DNA of 64,000 bases from Flavobacterium sp. LC2016-23 (lineage in GTDB: Bacteria; Bacteroidota; Bacteroidia; Flavobacteriales; Flavobacteriaceae). Numbering within the stretch: position 1 is the stretch's first letter; each line of letters opens with the position of its first letter. This document shows, piece by piece, positions 50,890-60,857 of this stretch. The translations under genes were made by a program, and so were the position numbers. The notes below the pieces were generated by a model. That model was not told the origin of the DNA. It saw only the letters and a program-made list of their open reading frames with translations, and did no database searches. The stretch is from NCBI RefSeq assembly GCF_009674775.1, contig NZ_WKKE01000004.1, positions 1 through 64,000 of the forward strand, given 5' to 3'.

Positions 50890-53800
50890 CTATTTTTTAA
50901 TCAGTTTCTTGGTCCAGCTCTTTTCATCCGAACTAAAATTCAGGACATAGATTCCTTTTGGAAGTCGGCTGATATCAATAATGCTTTGATCTGTTGTAGT
51001 ATCAATTTTACTTTTGACTACCAGATTACCGGCAAGATCATGAATCGTAACTTCTTTATTTTTCAAATTCCCCGATACCGAAAGCTGAATATAATCAGTT
51101 GCCGGATTTGGATAAATGGCTAAATCTGTTGTTACGGTTTCCGGAGCGATTTCTTTAGAAGCCGAAGCTTGTTTAGCTGCTGATGCCGTTCCGTACGCTT
51201 CGATCTCAAATAAAGAATATCCGTAAGGAGCAAGAGCTTTCGCAGTACATAAAATTCGAAGGTATCTTCCTGTACCGCTTACCACCAAATCATCTGTTCC
51301 TCCATCACTGGCGGTTTGTGTATTTACGGTTTCATTTTCGGTGAAAACAGTATCGGTTGAAAGCTGGACTTTGTATTGTGTTGCAAAAGCCGCTTCCCAT
51401 TTCAAAACCACTCGGTTAAGGTTATAGTTGCTTTGCAAGTCCACATAAATCCATTCGCTGGCATTGGCAAAAGAACTGGCCCATCTTGAAACGGTACCGT
51501 CTCCATCTGTGGCTTTAGAAGCCGAAAGTGTGGCATTTTCTTCTGTAGAAGCTACAGCAGTTTTCGCTAAAGCTAAATTGACATTGTTCGTTGGAGGCGT
51601 GATGTTTCTTACGATCACATCGCTAAATACTCCCGTCGCCAATGTTCCGTTGGCATGAGAGGTAACGGCCAATCCCGCATAAATCGTACTTGCCATTGCA
51701 ATAGTTCTTGGCGTACCAATCTGTGTCCATGTAGTTCCGTTATCTGAAGAATAAGACGTAAATACATTTCCGGATCGTACGATTCTAAGCCATTTTGGTG
51801 TAGTTCCTGCGGCTCCTTGTGCAATTGTTGGAACAGAAACGGCATCTCTTGATAAAAATTCTACTCCTGCCGTCGCCGTAATATTGCTCATGGCATGTTT
51901 AGACGTTGGCGTAAGCGTTTCACGGAACATGACTCCCGCTTTTGCATACGTATTGGTATTGGTTAGTGAATTTACTTTGGCTATAATTTCAGCATCACCC
52001 GTAATCGGCTGATTTACATATTGAAACTGGTCGCTTGATTCCCAAATATCAGCTCCTGCTCCTTTTACGGTAAACGTTCCGCCGGAATAAGTGGCTGAGC
52101 CGGCCGGAGTGACAGCACCTAAATCGGTACTCACCCATGGAGATGGCAAAGTGTTCGTCGGGTTCTCTGTAGAAACTAAATTCAGACTTCTAATATTATC
52201 AAAATAGTAAGTGTTCCCGGAGCTTGTTCCCGGTTCAAACAAGAACACAAAACGATTTACCTCGCTGTCTAATGTGGAAGCATCCGGTGAACTGGCGTAG
52301 GTAAAGGTTACGGTATGCCAGGTGTTGGTTTGTTTGACAACACCCTGATACACGCTGTGTCTTCCGACAGGAAAATTCGACGGAATCGAAGCGCTGCTTT
52401 CGGCCTGCCACGAGATTACAGAGCCAACCGGAGCTGAAGTATACACATCCATAGCGAATTTTTTGGTGCCGCTTTTGAAATCTGCCACATTGGTAATCGT
52501 GGAATTAAACGAGAAATTATCGTATAATTCGGTTGCTTTTCTAACGTATTTACCAACGTTTGAAGAGGTATTGATTCCGCTGGTACTTGGGTTTGCAGCA
52601 TTTGCCGTATACGTTCCGATAGCATCCCTGAAAGTGATATTATGAATGGTCTGATAATCTTCATAGACTACTCCCGGTGTAAAAGTATCCGGTAATTTAG
52701 TCGCACCAATTCTGATGTTGTCGAAATAATACGTATCGCTCGTGTAAGAACCGGAATTAAATAACAATACCATCTGATTGACAGCTAAATTCGAAGTTCC
52801 TTCGTCAGGGCTTGAATTATAGTAGAAAGTCAGTGTTTCCCATTGGTTTTGTTTGGTGGTTATCGCCACATAATTACTGTTTCTTCCTGTTGGAAAATTT
52901 GCCGGAAGCGAAGTGGCACTGTTTTCTAAATTAAGACTCACCACCGTTCCAACAGGAGCCGAAGTATACACATCGATCATGATTTTGTTGGTCTGATTTT
53001 TCAATAAGCCGGCATCTTCAATGGAACTTTGCGTGTTGAAAAACAAGACGTCGTATTGTTCCGTTACGTTTCTTACGTATCTCGCCACATTCGCGGAAGC
53101 GTTCACTGAGTTCGAACCCGGATTGGCTACTACTGAATATGTTCCTGTAGTCGTGCCTTTTATAATTTTATTGATACCGTCATAATTCTGCAGGACATCT
53201 GTAGCAATAACCGGTTTTTCGGGAGCTGCTTTCGTTAGTAAATTATCAAAATAATACGTAGCACCGGAATTCGAGTTCGACTCAAAAAGAAACACAACGT
53301 TATTGATTGATAAGGCACTTGTATTCGGATCGATTACTTTTTCGAATTCAAATTCTATGGTTTCCCATTTGTTTTGTACAGTCGTAGTCGCTTTGTAACC
53401 GCTATGTCTTCCTGAAGGATAATTGATCGCTGTGGTTACCAGGCTATTTTCTAACTGCATGGATATTTTAGTCCCAACCGGAGCCGACGTATAAATGTCA
53501 AATGAAAGTTTTTTTCTTCCGTACACATAATCGTTCGCGTTTGAAATGGTTACGTTTTTAATGTTTAAAACATCGTATAATTCAGAGGCGTTACGAACAT
53601 ATCGCCCAACCAAAGCAGAGGTATTCACACCCGTAGCCGAAGGATTTGCCACAGCTTCTGTTAAAACACCTGTTTTTAGCGGATACAGCACATTCCTGTT
53701 GCTTTGAAAATCTTCATGGACTTTCTCTACCGGCAAGGGTACTTCTGTCGTTACGGCCAGTTTATACGTGGTGGCCGTACAGCCGGACACCGTGGCTACA

Positions 53801-54858
53801 GCCGAAACATCTCCTCCCGTAGTTCCCCAGTTAACGGTAATGCTATTGGTTCCCTGTCCTGAAGTAATGGTTGCTCCTGATGGAACGGTCCAATTGTAAC
53901 TTGCTCCTGCGATTGCACCCAGCGTATAGGTTTTACCGGTTTCGTTTTGATATACTTTTGCATCCCCGATTACGCCATTTGCAAAACTTCCGTCGTACAC
54001 ACGTACATAATCCACTTGCAATTTCGCCGGAAAATCACCCGGAATGGGTTCCACTCCTGCTCCGTTTACACTGGTGTAAGGCGTTCCTAAACTCCCCACT
54101 GCCAGATTCAGAATGATGTAAAACTGCTGGTCGTTAAAAGGCCATCCGCCATTTACGGTCGTAGCCGGAGTTGCAGTATGAAATAAGTTTCCGTCAATAA
54201 ACCATTTGATACTGTTGGGTCCCCATTCTACGGCATAAACGTGAAATTCTGTAGACAAATCGGTTGGAGAAGTATAACTTCTTCCGGTGTAATGGTACCC
54301 GCCTCCGTCGTAATGAATGGTTCCGTCTATGGACTTTGGATTTCTGTGTTTGGCTTCCATGATGTCAATTTCACCCGTAAACGGCCAATTCGACTGGCCT
54401 GCAGGCAGCATCCAGAATGCCGGCCAGGCACCCATTCCTGAAGATAACTTCATGCGGGCTTCTACCCTGCCGTATTTTAGCGCATACTTTCCTTGTGTCG
54501 TCAGTTTTGCTGAGGAATAAGGCTGTTGCGGGAAGGCTGCAGTCGGCTCGTACTTTGCCTGAATGTTCAGGTAACTGTTTGTCCCTTCTTTGACAATAGT
54601 TGCCTGATTCGGATCGTAACGCTGTGCTTCTCCGTTTCCGAAGCCGCAAAGTGAAGGACAGCCGTTTCCGGAAATACTCTGCCATTTCGTTGCATCAACT
54701 GTAGTACCGTTAAACTCGTCTGCCCAGACCAGTGTATTACATTGTGCCTGTAGTTTTAGAAAAGGGGACAATAGTACTATTGTCATAATAAAAAACCTTT
54801 TCAGATAATCGGAATTGTTTTTCGGTGGTCGGCCGAAAAAAGAGTCTTTTTGATTCAT
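50890..54858 (-). CDS. T9SS-secreted GH16 laminarinase, large multidomain
   Basis: This 1322-residue protein has an N-terminal membrane/signal segment (about 21-38, LQAQ), a GH16 laminarinase domain (40-292) with catalytic E163, D165, E168 in TGEIDIMEAK and AWPAFWMLP, and a PKD-like segment (295-375). Three internal repeats of about 155 residues follow (381-545, 553-705, 715-870; each with GRxSxY and TYYFDN(I/L)). Then come a DUF1349/concanavalin-like domain (885-1075, AGVMFRET), a discoidin-type F5/8C domain (1085-1225) and the sorting domain (1245-1322). It should hydrolyse beta-1,3-glucan at the cell surface; the three repeats are probably carbohydrate-binding. Confidence 0.9.
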   Translation of the reverse strand: MNQKDSFFGRPPKNNSDYLKRFFIMTIVLLSPFLKLQAQCNTLVWADEFNGTTVDATKWQSISGNGCPSLCGFGNGEAQRYDPNQATIVKEGTNSYLNIQAKYEPTAAFPQQPYSSAKLTTQGKYALKYGRVEARMKLSSGMGAWPAFWMLPAGQSNWPFTGEIDIMEAKHRNPKSIDGTIHYDGGGYHYTGRSYTSPTDLSTEFHVYAVEWGPNSIKWFIDGNLFHTATPATTVNGGWPFNDQQFYIILNLAVGSLGTPYTSVNGAGVEPIPGDFPAKLQVDYVRVYDGSFANGVIGDAKVYQNETGKTYTLGAIAGASYNWTVPSGATITSGQGTNSITVNWGTTGGDVSAVATVSGCTATTYKLAVTTEVPLPVEKVHEDFQSNRNVLYPLKTGVLTEAVANPSATGVNTSALVGRYVRNASELYDVLNIKNVTISNANDYVYGRKKLSFDIYTSAPVGTKISMQLENSLVTTAINYPSGRHSGYKATTTVQNKWETIEFEFEKVIDPNTSALSINNVVFLFESNSNSGATYYFDNLLTKAAPEKPVIATDVLQNYDGINKIIKGTTTGTYSVVANPGSNSVNASANVARYVRNVTEQYDVLFFNTQSSIEDAGLLKNQTNKIMIDVYTSAPVGTVVSLNLENSATSLPANFPTGRNSNYVAITTKQNQWETLTFYYNSSPDEGTSNLAVNQMVLLFNSGSYTSDTYYFDNIRIGATKLPDTFTPGVVYEDYQTIHNITFRDAIGTYTANAANPSTSGINTSSNVGKYVRKATELYDNFSFNSTITNVADFKSGTKKFAMDVYTSAPVGSVISWQAESSASIPSNFPVGRHSVYQGVVKQTNTWHTVTFTYASSPDASTLDSEVNRFVFLFEPGTSSGNTYYFDNIRSLNLVSTENPTNTLPSPWVSTDLGAVTPAGSATYSGGTFTVKGAGADIWESSDQFQYVNQPITGDAEIIAKVNSLTNTNTYAKAGVMFRETLTPTSKHAMSNITATAGVEFLSRDAVSVPTIAQGAAGTTPKWLRIVRSGNVFTSYSSDNGTTWTQIGTPRTIAMASTIYAGLAVTSHANGTLATGVFSDVIVRNITPPTNNVNLALAKTAVASTEENATLSASKATDGDGTVSRWASSFANASEWIYVDLQSNYNLNRVVLKWEAAFATQYKVQLSTDTVFTENETVNTQTASDGGTDDLVVSGTGRYLRILCTAKALAPYGYSLFEIEAYGTASAAKQASASKEIAPETVTTDLAIYPNPATDYIQLSVSGNLKNKEVTIHDLAGNLVVKSKIDTTTDQSIIDISRLPKGIYVLNFSSDEKSWTKKLIKK

Positions 54859-55076
54859 TTTTTTTGTTTTTTGTTAGTAAAGCGTATTACACCATCAAAA
54901 AGTCAATTTGTCAAAAACGGACTGTTATTTTTGGTAATAATGAACAATATTAACAAATAAACTACCTGTAAGGCCAATTTAGGGATACGGTTTGACTACG
55001 GTACAGGTAAAAAAAATGTAGTAAATAGCCGTCAAAGCGCGTAAATACACCTAGGATTATACTGAATAATAAAAAA

Positions 55077-57986
55077 CTAAAAATTAAGAATAAACTCGGT
55101 AATATTCGCTTCGGAAGAAAGTTTTAATTTTTTACGAATGCGATATCGGGTATCTTCCACACCTCTCACGGAAATTCCTAAGAGCGGTGCAATTTCTTTT
55201 GTATTGAAATTCATTCGCAAATACGCACACAATCGCATGTCGCGCGGTGTTAATTCCGGAAAACTCGTTTTGAGGCGTTGCATGAAATTATCGTGAAGCT
55301 GATTGAAGATTTCTTCAAACTCATTCCAATGCTGATCTCCCTGTAGTTCATGATCGATAATCCGGTTTATTTTGGTCAGTATATTTAAATTGACTGCCGG
55401 ATCTTTCTCTTTTTTGATCTCCGTAATAAGTTCTTTTATAGACAGCAGGATTTCATTTAAATGAATAAGATTGACGGTATTCGAAGCTACTTTGGCATTC
55501 TTAAGATTAATCGTTGCTTCGAGATTTTCCTTTTCCAGAAGTAATTTCTGTTCGTTAAATTCTGCCCGCGTAAACAATAGTTCTTTTTCCTGATTGATGA
55601 TCAATTGAGAACGTTTGCGCTCTGCAACATTTTTTTGGTAGGTAATAATCGTATAAATCAAAACAGCAAAAAGTGTCAGGTACAAAATATAAGCCCAGCT
55701 TGTCCTGTACCAGGGCGGTGAAATTTCGAATCTGAAAACCGCTTCTTCACTCACCACATCGTAAATATTTTTGGCCCTTACGTGAAAAACATATTCGTTT
55801 TCGGGAAGATTGGTATATTCCTTTTCGGTCTGCAGGCTCCAATCGGACCATTTTGGTTCAAAACCTTCCAGCCAGTATTCGTATTTGGTGGCATCCGCCT
55901 CATCGTAACACAAGGCCGCAAATGAAAAGTGTAACGAGTTATTGGAATAGGACAAAACCGGAGAAAGGGTCTCATGGGGAGATTCCACATTGGTAGGAAG
56001 TACATCATAACGACTCGAAAACAAGAGACTATCTTTGGGGAAAATACATTTTACCTCCGAAATAATCGATTTGTATTTCGTTTGGTACGTCTTTCTTTTG
56101 GTGCTGTTGTAATGAATTAAACCATCCTGTGTTCCAAAAAACACATCACCGCCCGCTGTGGTCTGAATGTTTTCGAAACCAGGAATATATAAATACCTTA
56201 ATTTTCTAAAAGGCAATTCTTCCAGGTGAAGATTTCCCTGCTTCTTCTGATTTATTTTTCCGGTATTTTCCCCCGAAACATACCAAATGTTATTTTGATG
56301 GTCTGCTTTAAGCAAACGAATATGATTTTCCATTCCGAGATATTTCCTGAAAACAGGATCCGGAACCATTTTATTTGAGGTTACATCTTGTTTGTAAACA
56401 CCTTTTGTGGTTCCAAAAAGAATCTGATTATTGATTTTGAATGTATTTAAAAACAAACTCGACGGAAAACCATCTGCCTGATTATAGAATGTAAGGTTTG
56501 AAACGCTGTCGTAGGTTTCATTGAACTTTAGTTTATAGATTCCCTTATAACCGTGGGCAATCCAGATATTTCCTGCGGCATCCGTTACAATAATCCTGCT
56601 GCTTTCCTCAAATCCTTTTATCTTATGCTGATACACCCAGACATTATTTATTTTCTTCAACAGGTACAATCCGGTGTAACCGCCCACCAGCAATAAATCC
56701 GGGTGATTTGGAATAATCACGCCTTGCCAGGCCCCATCTATTTTGGCCAGTAATTTTGCGGAAGCGCCATTAATTTCGAAGATTCCGTTTTTTTCAAAAG
56801 CCAGCAGCGCATTTCCAAAAACACCGATATTCCATACATTTTCAGACATTCCTGAGATATGCTGAAAATGTGCGTTTTCTCTTTTACCGGTTTTATACGC
56901 CTGCCAGTCCAGCCAGAACAAACCGTTATCGGTTGCGATATACAATTTGTCCTGATAAATCTGACTGCAGTATATTTTAGTTTCAGAATTGGAAGTATCC
57001 AGTATTCTCGACAAAGGCGAAGAAATCTGAATTACGGATATCCCTTCTTTGAGTGTAACCCACAAATTGCCTTCCTTATCGGTTTTCAGATTCGTTACAT
57101 ATTCATTTTGCAAACCCATTTGTTTGTTAATATGCTGAATCAATTGTCCCTCACCATCCAGGACTACCAACCCCGTCTGACGTGTTCCGATACCGAAATA
57201 GCCGTCAGAAAGCAAAACTCCCGTAGTGATTTGATTTTGCTTTAATAAATAATCGGCTTCTGTTACAAAAGGTTTTAGGAGATTATCTTTATATGAGAAA
57301 AGTCCGTTCTTTTGGGTGAGCAGGAGCAAGCCATTTTTAGTTTCAAAGATTTTTCGAATCTTCATTCCGACAAACTGTTCACTATTCTGAATTGGAACTA
57401 AAACATCCTTTTCCAGTTTCTGTAAACCTTTTGTATTGTCAGAAACATAGATTTGCTGTCCGACTTCAAAAAACTCATCAAAATTAACTTGAGACTTTAG
57501 TACTTTGATTTTGTTATTCTTATAAATAAATATTCGTTCAATAGAGAAAAAAATTACTTCATCCTTACGAATAACAGTATGCAGCACATCCCCGAAATTT
57601 CGGGCCGAAGCCGGAAGTAAATTCACCAGCGAAGTATATTTATACTGTCCATTGCATAACTGTACCACATAGCCAAAATCACCCTGGGCCCCAACATAGA
57701 TTTTATCTTTTTTATCGATAGCAAGCGAACGAACCATGCTTTTGTTGTCCGGCTGGGTTACAATGCTCCATCGTACGCCATCAAACTGCATAATTCCAAA
57801 ATGGTTGGCAAAAAACATCATTCCTTTAGAATCCTGCAAAACATCCCAATTTTCAGACGCGGCCTTATAGGTTTTCGGATTGTAATTTGTGATGAAAGGA
57901 ACCCCTATTTTTTTAATTTGGGCGGTACTGATATAGGGCAAAAAGAATATGGATAAAACTAAAAGTCTACGTATATTTTTCGTCAT
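55077..57986 (-). CDS. Membrane-bound Y_Y_Y sensor with LuxR-type DNA-binding domain
   Basis: This 969-residue protein has a signal peptide, two-component-regulator propeller repeats (about 30-670, e.g. VTNLKTDKEGNLWVTLKEGI), a Y_Y_Y domain (about 690-755, YWLEGFEPKWSDWS, TNLPENEYVFHVRAKN), one membrane helix (about 763-783), a coiled coil (790-830) and a C-terminal HTH (about 906-965, LTPRDMRLCAYLRMNFNTKE, ISVRGVEDTRYRIRKKL). It has no kinase or receiver domain, so it signals from periplasm to DNA directly. In Bacteroidota such proteins switch on adjacent carbohydrate genes, here the GH16/GH64/GH18 cluster. Confidence 0.9.
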   Translation of the reverse strand: MTKNIRRLLVLSIFFLPYISTAQIKKIGVPFITNYNPKTYKAASENWDVLQDSKGMMFFANHFGIMQFDGVRWSIVTQPDNKSMVRSLAIDKKDKIYVGAQGDFGYVVQLCNGQYKYTSLVNLLPASARNFGDVLHTVIRKDEVIFFSIERIFIYKNNKIKVLKSQVNFDEFFEVGQQIYVSDNTKGLQKLEKDVLVPIQNSEQFVGMKIRKIFETKNGLLLLTQKNGLFSYKDNLLKPFVTEADYLLKQNQITTGVLLSDGYFGIGTRQTGLVVLDGEGQLIQHINKQMGLQNEYVTNLKTDKEGNLWVTLKEGISVIQISSPLSRILDTSNSETKIYCSQIYQDKLYIATDNGLFWLDWQAYKTGKRENAHFQHISGMSENVWNIGVFGNALLAFEKNGIFEINGASAKLLAKIDGAWQGVIIPNHPDLLLVGGYTGLYLLKKINNVWVYQHKIKGFEESSRIIVTDAAGNIWIAHGYKGIYKLKFNETYDSVSNLTFYNQADGFPSSLFLNTFKINNQILFGTTKGVYKQDVTSNKMVPDPVFRKYLGMENHIRLLKADHQNNIWYVSGENTGKINQKKQGNLHLEELPFRKLRYLYIPGFENIQTTAGGDVFFGTQDGLIHYNSTKRKTYQTKYKSIISEVKCIFPKDSLLFSSRYDVLPTNVESPHETLSPVLSYSNNSLHFSFAALCYDEADATKYEYWLEGFEPKWSDWSLQTEKEYTNLPENEYVFHVRAKNIYDVVSEEAVFRFEISPPWYRTSWAYILYLTLFAVLIYTIITYQKNVAERKRSQLIINQEKELLFTRAEFNEQKLLLEKENLEATINLKNAKVASNTVNLIHLNEILLSIKELITEIKKEKDPAVNLNILTKINRIIDHELQGDQHWNEFEEIFNQLHDNFMQRLKTSFPELTPRDMRLCAYLRMNFNTKEIAPLLGISVRGVEDTRYRIRKKLKLSSEANITEFILNF

Positions 57987-58362
57987 TTTTATTTTGGTGT
58001 GTAGGTTATTGGTATGGTTTAGAAAACCACAATCGTAAAAACAATCCTTTGGGAGAAGTCGCTTTTACGTAAAATAAATCGTTTGTTTATTAACACTAAT
58101 ATTGATAATATATTATTTTACGTCACAAAAAAAACGAATATCTAAATTCAAATATATAAAAATTTATTTTATTGTAACAAATTACATTCATATATCAATT
58201 GGATAATGAGAGAATTAGAAGAATTTGATAATTAGAGAATGTGATGATTAGATAATTTCTGGAATGTGGGTGTGAAATATTAGATTTGAAATGGGTCAAG
58301 GGGAACCAAACCTTGCTAAAGCCAAATTATTTTAGAGAAATTACGACGCTTTATGGTCAATT
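57987..58362. other. AT-rich intergenic region, no gene seen
   Basis: About 375 bp upstream of the Y_Y_Y regulator containing AT-rich DNA and an AGATAATTAGAGAATGTGAT-type low-complexity stretch near 58205-58255. No clear promoter was found. Confidence 0.5.
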
Positions 58363-58493
58363 GTGTCATTTCGACCGAAGGAAGACCCGATCGATAGCGA
58401 ACAGACGAAGTACATCGCATAAGAAATTCCGCAACGAATTTCGACAATATTTGCCGACCAACAAGTGTGATTTGTCCTTCGTCGAAATGACAC
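58363..58493. repeat. Inverted repeat GTGTCATTTCGACCGAAGGA ... GAAATGACAC
   Basis: Left arm 58363-58382 and right arm 58475-58493 are complementary over 19 of 20 positions, enclosing about 90 bp with an internal CGAATTTCGACAATATTTGC segment. It is related in style to the element at 37277. Confidence 0.82.
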
Positions 58494-58541
58494 AGCTATC
58501 GCACAAACTGTAAACTGCGACTGTAAACTGTGACTGAAAAC

Positions 58542-59180
58542 CTAAACTCCAATCACCCCCCTTAACTCCACATAACTATTAAAAAGTACAGCTCCTCCGG
58601 CTTTTAAGTCAGTATCGTTATAGCCATTCGCAAAACCATACACTTTAAAACCTCCTTTTCTGCCTGCCATTACCCCTGCTTTGCTGTCTTCGACTACGAT
58701 ACAGTCTTTTACCTCAAAACCCATTTCTTTGGCGGCATGCAGAAATATGCCCGGTTCCGGTTTCCAGCTGTTAATCTCGTAGGAACTGAATATTTTATTT
58801 TCGAATTTGTCTAATAATCCTGCCACTTCAAGATTGAGCCTGATTTTATCAACGGGGCCGCTGGAAGCCACACAATACGGAATTTTCAGACTATTCAGAA
58901 ATGAAACAACACCTTCCATAGGTTTTACCTGCGTTCTGAAAGCTTCAAAGCTTCTCTGGCGGTATTCCTTTTCAAAACTTTCAGGGAGTTTTTTGGCAAT
59001 CGCATCTTCTATATGTAAAAAGCATTCTTTTAAATTTCGCCCGTTAAAATCGCGATATGCCTCTTCTAATTTCATTTCGAAACCATGTTCGGCTGCCATC
59101 TCCAGCAAAATTCCGTTACCAATTTTTTCAGTATCTACCAGAACACCATCACAGTCAAAAATTATACATTTAACATCCAT
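58542..59180 (-). CDS. HAD-superfamily hydrolase, beta-phosphoglucomutase / phosphatase-like
   Basis: This 212-residue HAD protein has motif I FDCDGVLVDTE (nucleophile Asp9 and Asp11), a helical cap (about 17-85), motif II VASSGP, motif III Lys in SWKPEPGIF and motif IV VVEDSKAG. It acts on small phosphorylated metabolites in the cytoplasm. The pattern fits the phosphoglycolate phosphatase / beta-phosphoglucomutase subfamily; the exact substrate is unclear. It is separated from the Nudix gene upstream by 91 bp. Confidence 0.9.
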   Translation of the reverse strand: MDVKCIIFDCDGVLVDTEKIGNGILLEMAAEHGFEMKLEEAYRDFNGRNLKECFLHIEDAIAKKLPESFEKEYRQRSFEAFRTQVKPMEGVVSFLNSLKIPYCVASSGPVDKIRLNLEVAGLLDKFENKIFSSYEINSWKPEPGIFLHAAKEMGFEVKDCIVVEDSKAGVMAGRKGGFKVYGFANGYNDTDLKAGGAVLFNSYVELRGVIGV

Positions 59181-59271
59181 ACTTTTTATTTACATTTTTA
59201 ATTCATCCGATTACTTTTATCAGAATACAAGAATGTAATTTACAAAAAATATGATCTGCAGCAGATAAATA

Positions 59272-59748
59272 TTAGAGTGAAGAAGAAATTTTTGAAACGA
59301 TCTGTATGATAAAATCAGCCTGTGCGGGGTTTATTTTCTTTAATGCTTCGTTGGTTTGAAACCATTCCGCTTTATCAATTTCCGGAAAGTTTTTAATACT
59401 TCCGGATTTGGGCGGCCATTCCATTTCGAAATCATTGCTTTTGACCAAAGTCACATCAATGTCAAATTCTAACGCCCAGGCATAAACCATTTTGCCGGAT
59501 TTGAGTTTTACCGGTTCAAGAGCAATAAAATCTTCTTCTGATTCTGCTTCTAGTCCGAAACCGGTTTCTTCCTTAAACTCGCGCATTGCAGCAGGCAAAG
59601 GTTCTTCATCAGTCATGAATTCCCCTTTCGGAATAGACCAGCTTTCCAGGTCCTTATGCTTCCAAAATGGGCCTCCCGGATGCACCAGTAAAAAATAAAT
59701 GGTTTTATCTATGAATTTATAGAGTAATATGCCGGCGCTTTGTTTCAT
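59272..59748 (-). CDS. Nudix hydrolase
   Basis: This 158-residue protein has a complete Nudix box: G-x5-E-x7-REFKEETGF within residues 41-64 (PKGEFMTDEEPLPAAM then REFKEETGF). It begins MKQSAGILLYKF, typical of the AP4A-hydrolase/MutT-like type that opens nucleoside diphosphate-X bonds. Substrate is not evident. It is in the same direction as the AT-rich pair upstream (26 bp spacing), but its base composition matches the HAD gene rather than that pair. Confidence 0.9.
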   Translation of the reverse strand: MKQSAGILLYKFIDKTIYFLLVHPGGPFWKHKDLESWSIPKGEFMTDEEPLPAAMREFKEETGFGLEAESEEDFIALEPVKLKSGKMVYAWALEFDIDVTLVKSNDFEMEWPPKSGSIKNFPEIDKAEWFQTNEALKKINPAQADFIIQIVSKISSSL

Positions 59749-59774
59749 GGAGATTATTGTTCAAATTATTCTCT

Positions 59775-60854
59775 TTAAGAATCTCTTTCTCTTATTAATT
59801 TATCTAAAATTAAAGAAAATTCATCAGCTTTCTCTGGAAATTGAATAAATATAGATTTTATTGTCTCCTTATCTATTTCCACTCCATCTGATTTTGGACT
59901 TAATCTCAAAATTTTCTCAGATCTTATATTTAAATCTTTGTGTTTTCCTGTAAAAATAATTCTTTTATTAGTTAAATATAAATTACCGGAATCTATGTAT
60001 TTATAAGTACTGTTATTTGATTTTTTATAATATGAATTCAGATAAAATGCTTTTAAATCTTTAATATTTAAACTGTAGTGTAATGGCTTTAGTTGCAAAC
60101 TTTTTAGTTCGTACCATTTGACGGAATTAATTTTAAAATAACATTGCTCTGATTTCTGAATAACTATATCACATGTAATAGCAGACAAGGGAAAGTGTTC
60201 TAATTTCCAATATAATTTAAGTTTTTCTAACTTCTTGGTTATCTCGTTACTAAAAAGTAAATCTATATTTAAACTTTCAGCGATATTGTTTATTTCGAGT
60301 TCTGCATCGGGTGAAAACTCCTGCTTTTTAATCACATTTTCAACATAATTTTGAATAAAGTTACGCTTACTTTCATCAGAAATCTTATTTATAAGTGATT
60401 TAGGTAGCTGAAGATCTTTTTCTATTTTATCTAAAAAATCTTGTTCTTTTCTTATCAGCCTTCCGTTTGAAATTGCTTTCTCAAAAAATCTTCTATAAAC
60501 TATCTCTCCTATCATATAAGTCAACTTCTCTACAGAATCATTTTCTAGTGATAAGATTGATTTTAAATGATCTAAATTTTCAAAATCTATATCATTTAAA
60601 ATGCCATCTCTAAGATAATAATTTAAATATACAGCATAAAATTCTTCTAAGTTAAGTTTAAATTCCTGCTTGAGATTTACTTGATAACGTTGCTCAATTT
60701 CATAAATATTCTCATTTAAAATTTCCTTTAACGGATATGACGCCAGTAAATTATTTAGTTCAATAACACTATTTTCAGTTGGCAGTTGCCTAAATATTTT
60801 TTGGAAAAAACTTGCATCTACCAATGGTACCAATTGAAAAATATCTTGTCTCAT
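59775..60854 (-). CDS. TerB-like and GRAM/PH-like domain protein of unknown function
   Basis: I do not recognise a named family for the whole 359-residue protein. The middle (about 125-220) has two helical stretches resembling TerB modules (AISNGRLIRKEQDFLDKIEK and KKQEFSPDAELEINNIAESL). The C-terminus (about 285-355) has LYLTNKRIIFTGKHKDLNIR, a bacterial PH/GRAM-like beta pattern. No signal peptide or membrane helix is present. It is AT-rich and 3 bp downstream of the next membrane-protein gene, so the two are surely co-translated. A membrane-associated stress or defence role is conceivable but unproven. Confidence 0.55.
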   Translation of the reverse strand: MRQDIFQLVPLVDASFFQKIFRQLPTENSVIELNNLLASYPLKEILNENIYEIEQRYQVNLKQEFKLNLEEFYAVYLNYYLRDGILNDIDFENLDHLKSILSLENDSVEKLTYMIGEIVYRRFFEKAISNGRLIRKEQDFLDKIEKDLQLPKSLINKISDESKRNFIQNYVENVIKKQEFSPDAELEINNIAESLNIDLLFSNEITKKLEKLKLYWKLEHFPLSAITCDIVIQKSEQCYFKINSVKWYELKSLQLKPLHYSLNIKDLKAFYLNSYYKKSNNSTYKYIDSGNLYLTNKRIIFTGKHKDLNIRSEKILRLSPKSDGVEIDKETIKSIFIQFPEKADEFSLILDKLIRERDS

Positions 60855-60857
60855 AAT

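Noticed and set aside
41114..57986. Classical polysaccharide utilisation locus
   Set aside because: There is no SusC/SusD pair; the only TonB receptor nearby is of the siderophore type and separately promoted.
59001..59238. Plus-strand ORF opposite the HAD gene
   Set aside because: It is antisense to a well-supported HAD coding sequence.
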